DNA from: Xenopus tropicalis
Taxonomy: Eukaryota; Chordata; Amphibia; Anura; Pipidae
DNA length: 64,000 bases
Direction of reading: 5' to 3'
NCBI RefSeq assembly: GCF_000004195.4
Contig: NC_030681.2
Span: 139,868,006 to 139,932,005 of the forward strand
This document shows, piece after piece, positions 47,816 to 58,539 of the stretch. Both the position numbers and the translations under genes were made by a program. The notes under the pieces are model-generated. The model was not told the DNA's origin and made no database searches. It worked only from the letters and a program-made list of their open reading frames with translations. How positions within the stretch are numbered: the stretch's first letter is position 1; every line of letters starts with the position of its first letter.

Positions 47816-48893
47816 TACAGATATCGGACCCCTTATCCGGAAACCCATTATCCAGAAAGTTCTGAATTACGGAAAGGCCATCTCCCATAGACTCCATTGT
47901 AATCAAGTAATTCACGTTTTTAGAAATGATTTCCTTTTTCTCTGTAATAATAAAACAGTACCTGTACTTGATCCCAACTAATATATAATTACCCCTTATT
48001 GGGGGCAGAACAGCCCTATTGGGTTTATTTAATGGTTAAATGATTCCCTTTTCTCTGTAATAATAAAACAGTACCTGTACTTGATCCCAACTAAGATATA
48101 ATTACCCCTTATTGGGGCAGAACAGCCCTATTGGGTTTATTTAATGGTTAAATGATTCCCTTTTCTCTGTAATAATAAAACAGTACCTGTACTTGATCCC
48201 AACTAAGATATAATTACCCCTTATTGGGGGCAGAACAGCCCTATTGGGTTTATTTAATGGTTAAATGATTCCCTTTTCTCTGTAATAATAAAACAGTACC
48301 TGTACTTGATCCCAACTAAGATATAATTACCCCTTATTGGGGCAGAACAGCCCTATTGGGTTTATTTAATGGTTAAATGATTCCCTTTTCTCTGTAATAA
48401 TAAAACAGTACCTGTACTTGATCCCAACTAAGATATAATTACCCCTTATTGGGGAAGAACAGTCCTATTGGGTTTATTTAATGGTTAAATGATTCCCTTT
48501 TCTCTGTAATAATAAAACAGTACCTGTACTTGATCCCAACTAAGATATAATTACCCCTTATTGGGGGCAGAACAGCCCTATTGGGTTTATTTAATGGTTA
48601 AATGATTCCCTTTTCTCTGTAATAATAAAACAGTACCTGTACTTGATCCCAACTAAGATATAATTACCCCTTATTGGGGCAGAACAGCCCTATTGGGTTT
48701 ATTTAATGGTTAAATGATTCCCTTTTCTCTGTAATAATAAAACAGTACCTGTACTTGATCCCAACTAAGATATAATTACCCCTTATTGGGGGCAGAACAG
48801 CCCTATTGGGTTTATTTAACGGTTAAATAATTCCTTTTTCTCTGTAATAATAAAACAGTATCTTGTACTTGATCCCAACTAAGATATAACTAA
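47816..48893 (-). repeat. MITE-borne 113-bp tandem array H (about 9 units)
   Basis: Left terminus TACAGATATCGGACCCC at 47816, then about nine units. Units with GGGGG and GGGG largely alternate, giving 113- and 112-bp spacings, as if a two-unit block had been copied. The element ends abruptly after ACTAAGATATAACTA near 48893 with no right terminus. It lies about 4.3 kb downstream of lratd1. Confidence 0.93.
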
Positions 48894-48894
48894 A

Positions 48895-49130
48895 GAGCTT
48901 GTTGACCTTTGAGTTAACTTTTAATATGATGTATAGAGTAATATTCTGAGACAATTTGCACTTGGTCTTAATTTTTTATTATTTGTAGTTTTTTAGTTAC
49001 TTCATTTTCAGTTCAGGAGCTCTCCAGTTTGGAGTTTCAGCAGCTATTTGGTTGCTAGGGTCCAAATCACCTTAGCAACCAGGGAGTGGTTTGGTTGAGA
49101 GACTGGTATATGAATAGGAGAGGGCTTCAT
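48895..49130. repeat. Half copy of the CTAGCAACC foldback repeat
   Basis: TTAACTTTTAATATGATGTA, ATTCTGAGACAATTTGCA, GAGCTCTCCAGTTTGGAGTT and GGTTGCTAGGGTCCAAATCA in order, matching the second copy at 49498-49725. Confidence 0.7.
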
Positions 49131-49497
49131 TTTTATTATGAGGAGTTTGATGACCTCTTTGGTTTCTGGCATCTCATAGCTTTTTTTCTCTTGGGTTGCC
49201 ACCTTCATCTGCAGAGGGCAGGCCTGTGTTGTCAGTGGGCACGTTGGTAATTTTGGGGGTGGACTGGTGACATTGTGGATGGGCCTAAGTCACACCGCGC
49301 TTGGATCAGGGGGATTTGTCATTTTTTTTTTTACCCGAGGAAACCGGCCAGGAGGTTTTGAACCGGACCCTTTAAAAACTGGGCTGTCCCATTCAGAACC
49401 AGTGGCAACCCTACTGCACACTGCCGGTATGGGGGGCACAGGGACTTTTCAGAGCAGACGCCAATGCAGTTCAGGTGGAGGCAGTGGGGTGTTCGGT

Positions 49498-49725
49498 TAC
49501 TGGAGTTGTTCACCTCAAAATTACGTTTTACTATGGCATAGAGCTTGATATTCTGAGACAATTTTCTTTACTTTTTATTATTGGTTTTTAAATTATTTAG
49601 CTTTTTGTTCAGCCGCTCTCCAGTTTGGAATTTCAGCAGCTATCTGGTTGCTAGCGTTCAAATTGCCCTAGCAACTGGGCAGTGGTTTGAATGAGAAACT
49701 GGAAAATGAATAGGGCTGATTATTA
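49498..49725. repeat. Second half copy of the CTAGCAACC foldback repeat
   Basis: GTTCACCTCAAAATTACGTT, ATTCTGAGACAATTTTC, CTCTCCAGTTTGGAATTTCA and GGTTGCTAGCGTTCAAATTG in the same order and orientation as 48895-49130, about 600 bases apart. Confidence 0.7.
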
Positions 49726-49796
49726 TTTTTTTTATGCTATTTGCACTGGTTTCAGAGCTGGTATGCACTTATCATCTGTAATATTGACTACATAGT

Positions 49797-50545
49797 ATAT
49801 TTTGACATTTATATTCTATATATACAGTATAGTGTGACATTTATATTCTATATATACAGGATAGTGTGACATTTATATTCTATATATACAGTATAGTGTG
49901 ACATTTTTATTCTATATATACAGGATAGTGTGACATTTATATTCTATATATACAGTATAGTGTGACATTTATATTCTATATATACAGTATATTGTGAGTG
50001 GGTCCCTAAGCTCAGGTTATATTGTGACATTTATATTCTATATATACAAGATAGTGTGACATTTATATTCTATATATACAGTATATTGTCAGTGGGTCCC
50101 TAAGCTCAGGTTATATTGTGACATTTATATTCTATATATGCAGTATAGTGTGAGATTTATACTCTATATATACAGGACAGTGTGACATTTATATTCTATA
50201 TATACAGGATAGTGTGACATTTATATTCTATATATACAGGATAGTGTGACATTTATACTCTATATATACAGGATAGTGTGACATTTATATTCTATATATA
50301 CAGGATAGTGTGACATTTATATTCTATATATACAGGATAGTGTGACATTTATATTCTATATATACAGGATAGTGTGACATTTATATTCTATATATACAGG
50401 ATAGTGTGACATTTATATTCTATATATACAGGATAGTGGGACATTTATATTCTATATATACAGGATAGTGGGACATTTATATTCTATATATACAGTATAG
50501 TGTGACATTTATATTCTATATATACAGTATAGTGTGAGTGAGCCC
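49797..50545. repeat. 32-bp minisatellite (about 22 units)
   Basis: Units of the type GTGTGACATTTATATTC plus TATATATACAGGATA, 32 bp apart (for example 50281, 50313, 50345). Variants are CAGTATA versus CAGGATA and GTGGGAC versus GTGTGAC. Twice the array is interrupted by GAGTGGGTCCCTAAGCTCAG, the same sequence that ends it at about 50535, so the flanking repeat was copied with it. Confidence 0.95.
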
Positions 50546-50745
50546 CTAAGCTCAGGTAAGTGACAGCAGCACAGAGTATGGGCAGGGAATCAGCAGAAAA
50601 GAAGATGGGGGGCTACTGGGGCATCTTTGGGGGCACAGATCTTCCCTGCTAAAGGGCTGTGGTTGCCTTGGGCTGGTACAGAAGCCCAATAAATAATGTA
50701 CAACATTTCTAGCCTACTTCTTTAGTTAGGCTTTGGTCGTCTTTT
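50546..50745. repeat. Frog interspersed repeat adjoining the 32-bp minisatellite
   Basis: Includes AAGTGACAGCAGCACAGAGT, AAAAGAAGATGGGGGGCTAC, GGGGGCACAGATCTTCCC and GTACAACATTTCTAGCCTAC. I recognise this as an abundant Xenopus repeat; the minisatellite appears to have grown from its edge. Confidence 0.55.
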
Positions 50746-51494
50746 AAGCAACTCAAGGAGAACAACTTATATGTACCTATACCTGCTATCCCAAAGAGTA
50801 AATTCCCCTTCCCCAGAGGGAAGTTTCCCTAACCGGCCCTAGGATCTTGTGATGTAGTTCCTGTCCATAGGTTACATAATGGGAGGGATGTCTCTTCCTC
50901 TTGCAAGGTGTGAAGTGGTGTAAAATAATGACATTAAGGCGGCGTAAAAAAAAAACATACACCTTGATAAGTTCACCAATTATTTTACACAGGTTTTTAC
51001 ATTGTTTTTTACAGTACGATAAACAGCCCCCTATGGGTACCTGCAGTGTGAGTGAAACCACTTTGCCTTTGGACCTGACGTGTTATTGGTTTATAGAAAG
51101 TACTTTTTGCTTTTGTTCGATTATTTGGTTGAGAGCCACCGGCGCCCAGTATTTCATGAAGAATTAAAGTTTGAGATTTACAGTTCGGTGGCTTTCCTCA
51201 TCCTAATAACTGGCTGATTTAATTACATGAGAGCTAGTAAATGTTAGTATATAAGCCCTCTGGGGCCACAGACCTAACACGAGTGCCTCAATAAGATAAA
51301 GCCCATTATGTTTGGTTATTATTCCAGCTCACCAAGGAAAGCCAATCAAATCACCCTACTTCTGTTTAGGATCATTGGAAAAAGGGGCTGCCTATGGCAT
51401 ATAGTAGTGTCTCTGATTGTGTAACCCCTGACAACATAAAAGTCAGAGATTATTATGATTATTTTTATAGCTCCGACTTATTCCATAACACAGA

Positions 51495-51665
51495 GAACAT
51501 ATACCAGTCACATGACTTTGTCTGTGAAGATTCTCATTCATCCAGGTTATGGTAAATCTTTAGTAATAAGTCAAATCAACTGGACTTGCTGAGTTTTTCC
51601 CAAAGACATTTCAGCCAGTCATCCAACTGGCTTTCTCAGTTCAGAAGTATCTTCCAGCAGTTCTG
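51495..51665 (-). repeat. Ancient interspersed repeat with a hammerhead-like core
   Basis: Contains CTGTGAAGATTCTCATTCAT, ACTGGACTTGCTGAGTTTTT and CCAAAGACATTTCAGCC, close to a repeat shared by fish and frogs (typical form: GAGTTTTTCC, GACGTTTCACC, CTCATCCAAG, CTTCTTCAG). On the minus strand the core reads GGATGACTGGCTGAAATGTC, like a degraded hammerhead ribozyme (CTGATGA, stem, GAAAC). Confidence 0.45.
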
Positions 51666-51753
51666 CTCTATGGCCTCAGTAATTCTCAGGCTACTCTTTG
51701 AGTCCTGAGATGACCCATTTTTGTGAGGTTGGGGTGTGTGCAGGGAACCTTTA

Positions 51754-52085
51754 TACAGGTATAAGACCCATTATCCAGAATGCTCAGGACCAAGGGTATT
51801 CCGGATAAGGGGTCTTTCTGTAATTTGGATCTCCATACCTTAAGTCTACTAAAAAATCAATAAAACATTAATTAAACCCAATAGGATTGTTCTGCCCCCA
51901 ATAAGGATTAATTATATCTTAGTTGGGATCAAGTACAAGGTACTGTTTTATTATTACAGAGAAAAAGGAAATCAGTTTTAAAATTCTGAATTATTTGATT
52001 AAAATGGAGTCTATGGGAGACGGACTTTCCGTAATTCAGAGCTTTCTGGATATCGGGTTTCCAGATAAGGGATCCCATACCTGTA
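51754..52085 (+). mobile_element. Unexpanded copy of the array-bearing MITE
   Basis: A complete 332-bp element with the same termini as the arrays (TACAGGTATAAGACCC and GATCCCATACCTGTA) but only one copy of the internal segment (about 51863-51975). It shows that the tandem arrays grew inside an ordinary MITE. No coding capacity. TA flanks both ends. Confidence 0.9.
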
Positions 52086-52629
52086 TAAAGTTATTTCATT
52101 GATAAGATCCACAATTTGCCTTTAGCACATCTCCAGCCTGGTGCCCATGTTCTTCTGCAAGAGATACATCTACCAAAATTGTCTATTGACTGTAACAGAA
52201 CCAGAAACGACAGAGCTGTTGTTTTTAAAGGGATCCTGACTTCATGACATTGCCCCCAAATGTAATTGTTCCATTTTTTACATGTTGTGTGTTACTTCTT
52301 GATACATTAACAGTTATATCATATTTGAATGTATTTATGTATTTGCAGTGGCCTTGTTTGTTCTGCCTGAAGTATTGTTTCTATCATAGGTAAATGAGAC
52401 AAAGCCCCCCCAGGCAATAGTGCAGTAAATGTTAATCAGCTTCTGATCCTGCTCTGTGCCTCGTTAGACCAGTTCTGTGATGCCGAGTGTATATCTTCAA
52501 TCCCTGCCATAAAGCAAGCCAGCCCCATTTATATTTTGTCAGATAGGCAATTCAGTTAGTTCTGTGAGTGCTAGTATTGGAGGAAAGCAATACTATTTGG
52601 GCTCCTAGAGAGTGCTATGTTAGGACACA

Positions 52630-52910
52630 TTTAAAGATCTGCTTGTTTTGCTACCTCGCCATATGCCCACCTGATATGCCTCGCCCGATCGGGTTGTTTG
52701 GTTCTTGGGGCAAAGGACTGGATCATATTTGCTGCTGTGCAGTCTTTCGGATTGAGGGCTGCATCAATGCGCAGATGTGGCCTTTGAACTGGTGAGAGAA
52801 TAAAACCTGCCTGATCATCGTTTTGGGCCACATATTGGTCAGGAAAGCCTGTTGGAGGGCCCCATACAAGGCCCAATAAGCTCCAACCCAGTCTGTGTAT
52901 GGCAACCTTA
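52630..52910. repeat. Possible frog interspersed repeat
   Basis: CCCGATCGGGTTGTTTGG, GGGCCACATATTGGTCAGG and CATACAAGGCCCAATAAGCT resemble pieces of an abundant X. tropicalis repeat built on CCGATC and GGCCCAATAAG motifs. Boundaries uncertain. Confidence 0.35.
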
Positions 52911-53480
52911 CTGTCGGGATTTTTATGGTTTACTTTTTATTTCTAAATTTCACTGTTTACATAGCAAATAATTCACTTTCCCATTTAATTTTTTATTTTC
53001 CAACAAATTTATTTTTTAGCTGTAACATTGGTGTGTAGGCGCCATCTCAGTGCATTGTTCCTGAATCTGAGCTTTCAGCCAGCGCTACACATTAGAACTG
53101 CTTTCAGCTAACCTATTGTTTCTCCTACTCCCATGTAACTGGAGGAGTCCCAAGCCGGACTTGGATTTCTTACTATTGAGTGCTATTCTGATACCTACTG
53201 GGAGCTGCTATCTTGCTCCCTTCCCATTGTTCTGCTGATCGGCTGCTGGGAGGGGGGGATATCAATCCAACTTGCAGCTCAGCAGTAAAGTGTGACTGAA
53301 GTTTATCAGAGCACAGGTCACATGGCTGTGGCACCCTGGGAAATGAAGAATATGGCTAGCCCCATGTGAAATTTCAAAATTAAATATAAAATAATCTGTT
53401 TGTGTTTTTGAAAAATGGATTTCAGAGCTCAAGAATCTCTATTAACTGATGGGTTTTGAAAAAAAAACTGTTTTTCCATG
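52911..53480. repeat. Frog interspersed repeat
   Basis: GTAACTGGAGGAGTCCCAAG, TGGGAGCTGCTATCTTGCTC, CTGATCGGCTGCTGGGAGG and GGCACCCTGGGAAATGAAGA in order. I recognise this series from many Xenopus loci. No coding capacity; boundaries approximate. Confidence 0.5.
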
Positions 53481-54136
53481 ACAGTAGTCCTTCTAGATTT
53501 CGAGTAATGAGGAGTTCTAGCTCACTCATTATGCTTTAGACATAGGATTAGGGGAGGAATAAGATGAATGAGCCAGGGGACTTATTATGGGCAAGTGTCT
53601 CACCAAACACGGCCTACAAAAGGAGTTACCTCTCAGTGCAGGTGGCATAACGCTCTCTAGCAGCATTTTCTGTCTTAGTCACAAATAATAGACACATAGT
53701 CATAAAGGGGATCATAATACTGCTGCACAATCATAGTTTACTGACGTTTTGGAGGACCACAAGTCCCAGCATTCTCCACACATATTATGAAAGGTTGAAG
53801 CATGCTGGGAACTTTAAGTATTTATAAAGCAATGTCACACCAATATCTTTATCTCTAGCATTATATTGAAAAGCCAACATTTGCACAGGTTTAAAATTCT
53901 GTTCATACATGACAAGGAGCTTTCTCACTGGCATATACAGTGCAATTGCTTCCCTAGGCCCGCCTACCCTTGCCATCCTCTTCTCCTACCTGATTGGCTC
54001 ATGTACAATAGTCTATATGAATGTGGCAATTGGATTGAATAGAGGAACCTCCCCCTTCCTTAGCTCCTCCTCCACATTTTGCAGCAGCATGTCTAGCATT
54101 CCATCCATTGTTTGTAATTGAGGCTCAGCATGCCAT
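53481..54136. other. No gene seen
   Basis: Contains a diverged ZNF143-like motif (GGACCACAAGTCCCAGCATT) at 53754 and a mirrored AGCATGCTGGGAACTTTAAG at 53799, suggesting a foldback remnant. Confidence 0.45.
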
Positions 54137-55472
54137 TACAGGTATAGGACCCATTATCCAGAATGCTCGGGACCAAGGGTATTCCGGATAAGGGGTCTTT
54201 CCATAATTTGGATCTTCATACCTTAACTCTACTAAGAAATCAAGAAAACATTAATTAAACCCAATAGGATTATATTACAGGATTAACTATATCTTAGTTG
54301 GGATCAAATACAGGTACTGTTTTATTATTACAGAGAAAAGGGAATCATTTAACCATTAAATAAACCCAATAGGGCTGTTCTGCCCCAATAAGGGGTAATT
54401 ATATCTTAGTTGGGATCAAGTACAGGTACTGTTTTATTATTACAGAGAAAAGGGAATCATTTAACCATTAAATAAACCCAATAGGGCTGTTCTGCCCCAA
54501 TAAGGGGTAATTATATCTTAGTTGGGATCAAGTACAGGTACTGTTTTATTATTACAGAGAAAAGGGAATCATTTAACCATTAAATAAACCCAATAGGGCT
54601 GTTCTGCCCCCAATAAGGGGTAATTATATCTTAGTTGGGATCAAGTACAGGTACTGTTTTATTATTACAGAGAAAAGGGAATCATTTAACCATTAAATAA
54701 ACCCAATAGGGCTGTTCTGCCCCCAATAAGGGGTAATTATATCTTAGTTGGGATCAAGTACAGGTACTGTTTTATTATTACAGAGAAAAGGGAATCATTT
54801 AACCATGAAATAAACCCAATAGGGCTGTTCTGCCCCCAATAAGGGGTAATTATATCTTAGTTGGGATCAAGTATAGGTACTGTTTTATTATTACAGAGAA
54901 AAGGGAATCATTTAACCATTAAATAAACCCAATAGGGCTGTTCTGCCCCCAATAAGGGGTAATTATATCTTAGTTGGGATCAAGTATAGGTACTGTTTTA
55001 TTATTACAGAGAAAAGGGAATCATTTAACCATTAAATAAACCCAATAGGGCTGTTCTGCCCCCAATAAGGGGTAATTATATCTTAGTTGGGATCAAGTAC
55101 AGGTACTGTTTTATTATTACAGAGAAAAGGGAATCATTTAACCATTAAATAAACCCAATAGGACTGTTCTGCCCCCAATAAGGGGTAATTATATCTTAGT
55201 TGGGATCAAGTACAGGTACTGTTTTATTATTACAGGGAAAAGGGAATCATTTAACCATTAAATAAACCCAATAGGGCTGTTCTGCCCCCAATAAGGGGTA
55301 ATTATATCTTAGTTGGGATCAAGTACAGGTACTGTTTTATTTTTACAGAGAAAAAGGAAATCAATTTTAAAAATCTGAATTATTTGATTAAAATGGAGTC
55401 TATGAGAGACAGGCTTTCCGTAGTTCGGAGCTTTCTGGATATCAGGGTTCCGGATAATGGATCCCATAACTA
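54137..55472 (+). repeat. MITE-borne 113-bp tandem array I (about 10 units)
   Basis: Left terminus TACAGGTATAGGACCC, about ten units, then a right terminus whose last bases are altered (GGATCCCATAACTA). The first two or three units are 112 bp (CTGCCCC) and later ones 113 bp (CTGCCCCC), and two adjacent units share GTATAGG in place of GTACAGG, so the array grew by copying neighbours. Confidence 0.93.
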
Positions 55473-55532
55473 ATAAGAAAACTCTACAGCATATGTTGTT
55501 GGACTACAACTCCTAGAATAATTTGCCAGATA

Positions 55533-55770
55533 CAGGGCCGGATTTGTTTGCCGGGCGCCCCGAGGCCGCCCCCTCTCTGATGCGCCCCCCTGCGCATGCG
55601 CGAACGGCGAACCTCCCTGCGCATGCGCGGGCCTTTTCAATCACATACGGAGCAGTGGGGGAGAGGTCCCCATTGCTCCGTATGCGCGAAAAACTTTCAT
55701 ATTTTGCCGCCCCCCAATTTTTGCCGCCCTAGGCCCGGGCCTTTGTGGCCTTTCCACAAATCCGGGCCTG
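55533..55770. mobile_element. GC-rich hAT-like MITE with perfect 8-bp duplication
   Basis: Termini CAGGGCCGGATTTGT and ACAAATCCGGGCCTG are near-perfect inverted repeats. The flanks are a perfect duplication, GCCAGATA at 55525-55532 and 55771-55778. The interior is CpG-rich and contains TGCGCATGCGCG twice (55591-55602 and 55618-55629), each a match to the NRF1 consensus. It also has an inner inverted repeat (CATACGGAGCA and TGCTCCGTATG). No coding capacity. Confidence 0.9.
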
Positions 55771-55778
55771 GCCAGATA

Positions 55779-57210
55779 AGAGGTAGCCTTCACAGAGTTA
55801 GCCTAAACCATAGGCTAATGACTATTTCACTAGTTTGCACACTCAGTAAGTCCTACCCTACTGCAGAATATGAAACAGGTGTAATGGAAATACACAAGGC
55901 ATGCATATATATATATAAATGTAAAACCTTCCATAAAATAAAACTCACTGTGTAAAAAAACCATCTTTAATAAATAGCACCAACAGACTGTGGAAAATGA
56001 CAGCGCACCTATTTTTTAGTCTTTAAAGAAAATTGCGAGTTTTGCTGGAAACGCTGATCATTTAAGTCTCATTAAATCTGCGGCTGCTAATAAAGGAAGA
56101 TTGCATCCCGACCAGACACAGAAATAGGCCTTTTTTCTCCTTAGGATCTAAAACCTTAAAAAAAAAAGAAAAGAACCGTAGCAAGAGCTCTAACAGGAAA
56201 GCTTTATGGACAACATTTATTGTGCGCCTGAAGCCTGTAAATGTGAGAGACACATTGTGAGCTGCATGAATCTCGCCGGCACTGGGGATAAATTATTCAA
56301 ACGTGCCAGGGAAGGAATTTACAGCCACGTAAAGGCATTGTGGTTCAATATTTTCAGATTTAGCTCCTGTCCCTTCATGTACATTTGCTCTTCGGTTGCA
56401 TAAGGAATCTGTTAATTATTGATGGCTGATGCTTTTTGGAACCCACTTTGCATTGAAATCGTTAACCTTTGTGATGAGGGAATGGAGAGTAGGAGAGTAG
56501 CTCTACTCGGGGGAATGTCCGAAAAGAAGAGCAAATGCTTCCTGTTCCCCCTGTCCCTTTAAATAAGGGACACGTTTCCTGCATTTGGGGACCACCCAGA
56601 TTCATATGGGATAGAGATGGAGGCAGGGGAGTGTTTGGGATGTAACTAGGTGTGGTTACGGGGGGGGGTAACAAATTGACATCTCTGTCTATCATTCTGA
56701 TTGCTCGTATATGCATTAATATTTTCATCTGATTAAATGTACAGGTATATTAAGAAATACATTCTCAGCTCAGTAAAAAGAAATAATTTACAGTTATGAG
56801 TCAGCTCTGAACACAATTGATGCAACCGTGTAGGTGAGTGCAGCTAGGCCAAGCCAGATCTACAGGGATCCAGGTGTGTCTGGCCACACCCACACTGCTC
56901 CAAACCACACCCTTACTCCTCCCAAGCCACACCCCCTGTCTGCCAAGGCCACATATCCTGAACTGGCTTCCCTGGACATATGCATTTTGCATTTATATTC
57001 TCATATATATTATATCCTCATAGGTCTCCCTTGCGGGTGTAAGATAAACATTAGAGCTGAAAGGCTGCAGCTTTTTATTATAATAATAATAATAATGTAA
57101 CAGGTATATTTGCATTAGTGATTTGTATCCTGCAGTCATTCTGAAACTTACATGCTATCTGTCATCTCAATTATGGCCGGCCAACAATCCCAACCATAGT
57201 GTTGATGTAC
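55779..57210. other. No gene seen
   Basis: Mostly unique. 56850-56960 has repeated CCACACCC motifs. Frames of 60-119 codons have no recognisable product. Confidence 0.5.
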
Positions 57211-57216
57211 AGTATC

Positions 57217-57871
57217 TGTCAGGAACTATAGGGATTCGATCCCTGGACTGTGTGTGGAACTGGAGGTGCACTTGCTTGGTGAGCCACAGGAGGCTCCATG
57301 AGCTCCATGGGATCAGTCGCCCTTATGTGCCTTCTGCATTTCCACCAGTTTTGCTTATGTCGCAACAGATATCGTTTATCACATGTGTGGCTGCTTCTCT
57401 AATTACCCGCCTATATAAACCCTCTTGGGGCAACACCCAGTTGCTTGATCATCGTTCCCGCTGAGCCTGGTCTTGCCACCTCTGATACCCGATTCCTATG
57501 TTCCCTGCCTGGTTCCTGTTTGGTTTTGTGATTTTGACTTCTGCCCGACTTTCTGGATTTGCTTGAACTCTGCCCGGACTGACCCCTGCCTGACTAACGG
57601 ATCTGATAGAACTCTGCCTGGACTGACCCTTGCCTGATTATCTGGACTTGCTAGAACACTGCCTGGACTGACCCCTGCCTGCCTTTGGATTCACCTGTTA
57701 CCGGACTCAGTATTATCACAGGCTTGTACATTACTTTTATTTTCATTCTGTTTGTTTTCATTAAAACTCCTTCGTTCATCTAACTTGGCTGTCTGGCCTT
57801 TTAAGGGAGTTCTGGGTTATCTGCACATAGGCTCCTACCTGCCAGCCACTCACCTGTGGCTGCCCCTGACA
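57217..57871 (+). mobile_element. Solo LTR of a retrotransposon
   Basis: Begins TGTCAGGAAC and ends CCCCTGACA, a TG...CA boundary with short inverted ends. Flanks AGTATC (57211-57216) and AGTATC (57872-57877) match perfectly. It has a TATA box (CTATATAAAC, 57411-57420), an ATTAAA signal at about 57761, and three 50-bp internal repeats of CTGCCTGGACTGACC type at about 57560-57690. No second LTR or internal genes are seen, so it is a solo LTR. Right after the duplication the flank reads TATCAGGGAAC, similar to the LTR start, which could mean a tandem remnant. Confidence 0.7.
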
Positions 57872-58119
57872 AGTATCTATCAGGGAACACATCATAGAAT
57901 GGAGAGTGCACAAATGACAACTGAGTGTTGTGACACAAGAATGTATTACAGTATGTATAGCTCTGATGAGGCATGAGTTCTCATTATAAATAAGTCAGCA
58001 ATACATGACACAGATGGAGCTGGCTTAACAGATGTGATCAGCTCAGATTTATTGTGGATCATGTGTGTTAGGCGCTGCTGGCATTCTGGCTCTCCCTCAG
58101 AAGCCTTATTGGCCAGTTA

Positions 58120-58431
58120 TAGTGATGAGTGAATCTGTCCCATTTGGCTTCACTGGAAAATTCACAAAACTGCTGAAAAAGTTGCGGAACAGTAAAAAAT
58201 TAGCAAAATTCCCCGTAGGCAATAGGAGCTTTCTTGTGGCTGCAAAGTGACTTTTTTCTTTACATTTTTTTTCTTACTCAAAATGCATTATAGTCAATGG
58301 GCGTTTTTTTTCCCGCAGTTTGACAAAAAAATTGCTGATGACAAGATGCAGAATTTTGCCACCAATCCATGTCTGACTAGTGATGAGCCAATTTGTTCTC
58401 CAGACATGGTGGACAAATTGGCTCATCACTA
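58120..58431. mobile_element. hAT-like MITE of the TAGTGATGRG family with a remodelled right end
   Basis: Left end TAGTGATGAGTGAATCTGTC and outer right end GGCTCATCACTA, with flanking GCCAGTTA (58112-58119) and GTCAGATA (58432-58439), 6 of 8 matching. The last part contains a second, inverted copy of the right end and forms a long hairpin (58373-58436, described separately). Confidence 0.7.
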
Positions 58432-58436
58432 GTCAG
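58373..58436. repeat. Near-perfect hairpin at a MITE end
   Basis: Two 24-base arms (58373-58396 and 58413-58436) are perfect inverted copies around a 16-base spacer; each arm contains TAGTGATGAGCCAATTTG or its complement. Pairing extends outward about six more bases with one mismatch (CCATGT against ATATGG). Confidence 0.9.
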
Positions 58437-58539
58437 ATATGGTCAGCCAGTCAGAGTTGACTCTGCCCCACTGTGGCAAGTCCCTAGCTCTTATGCCCTC
58501 TCCCTTCCAGCCTCTATGCCTGCTCTAGACTCTACTCCC

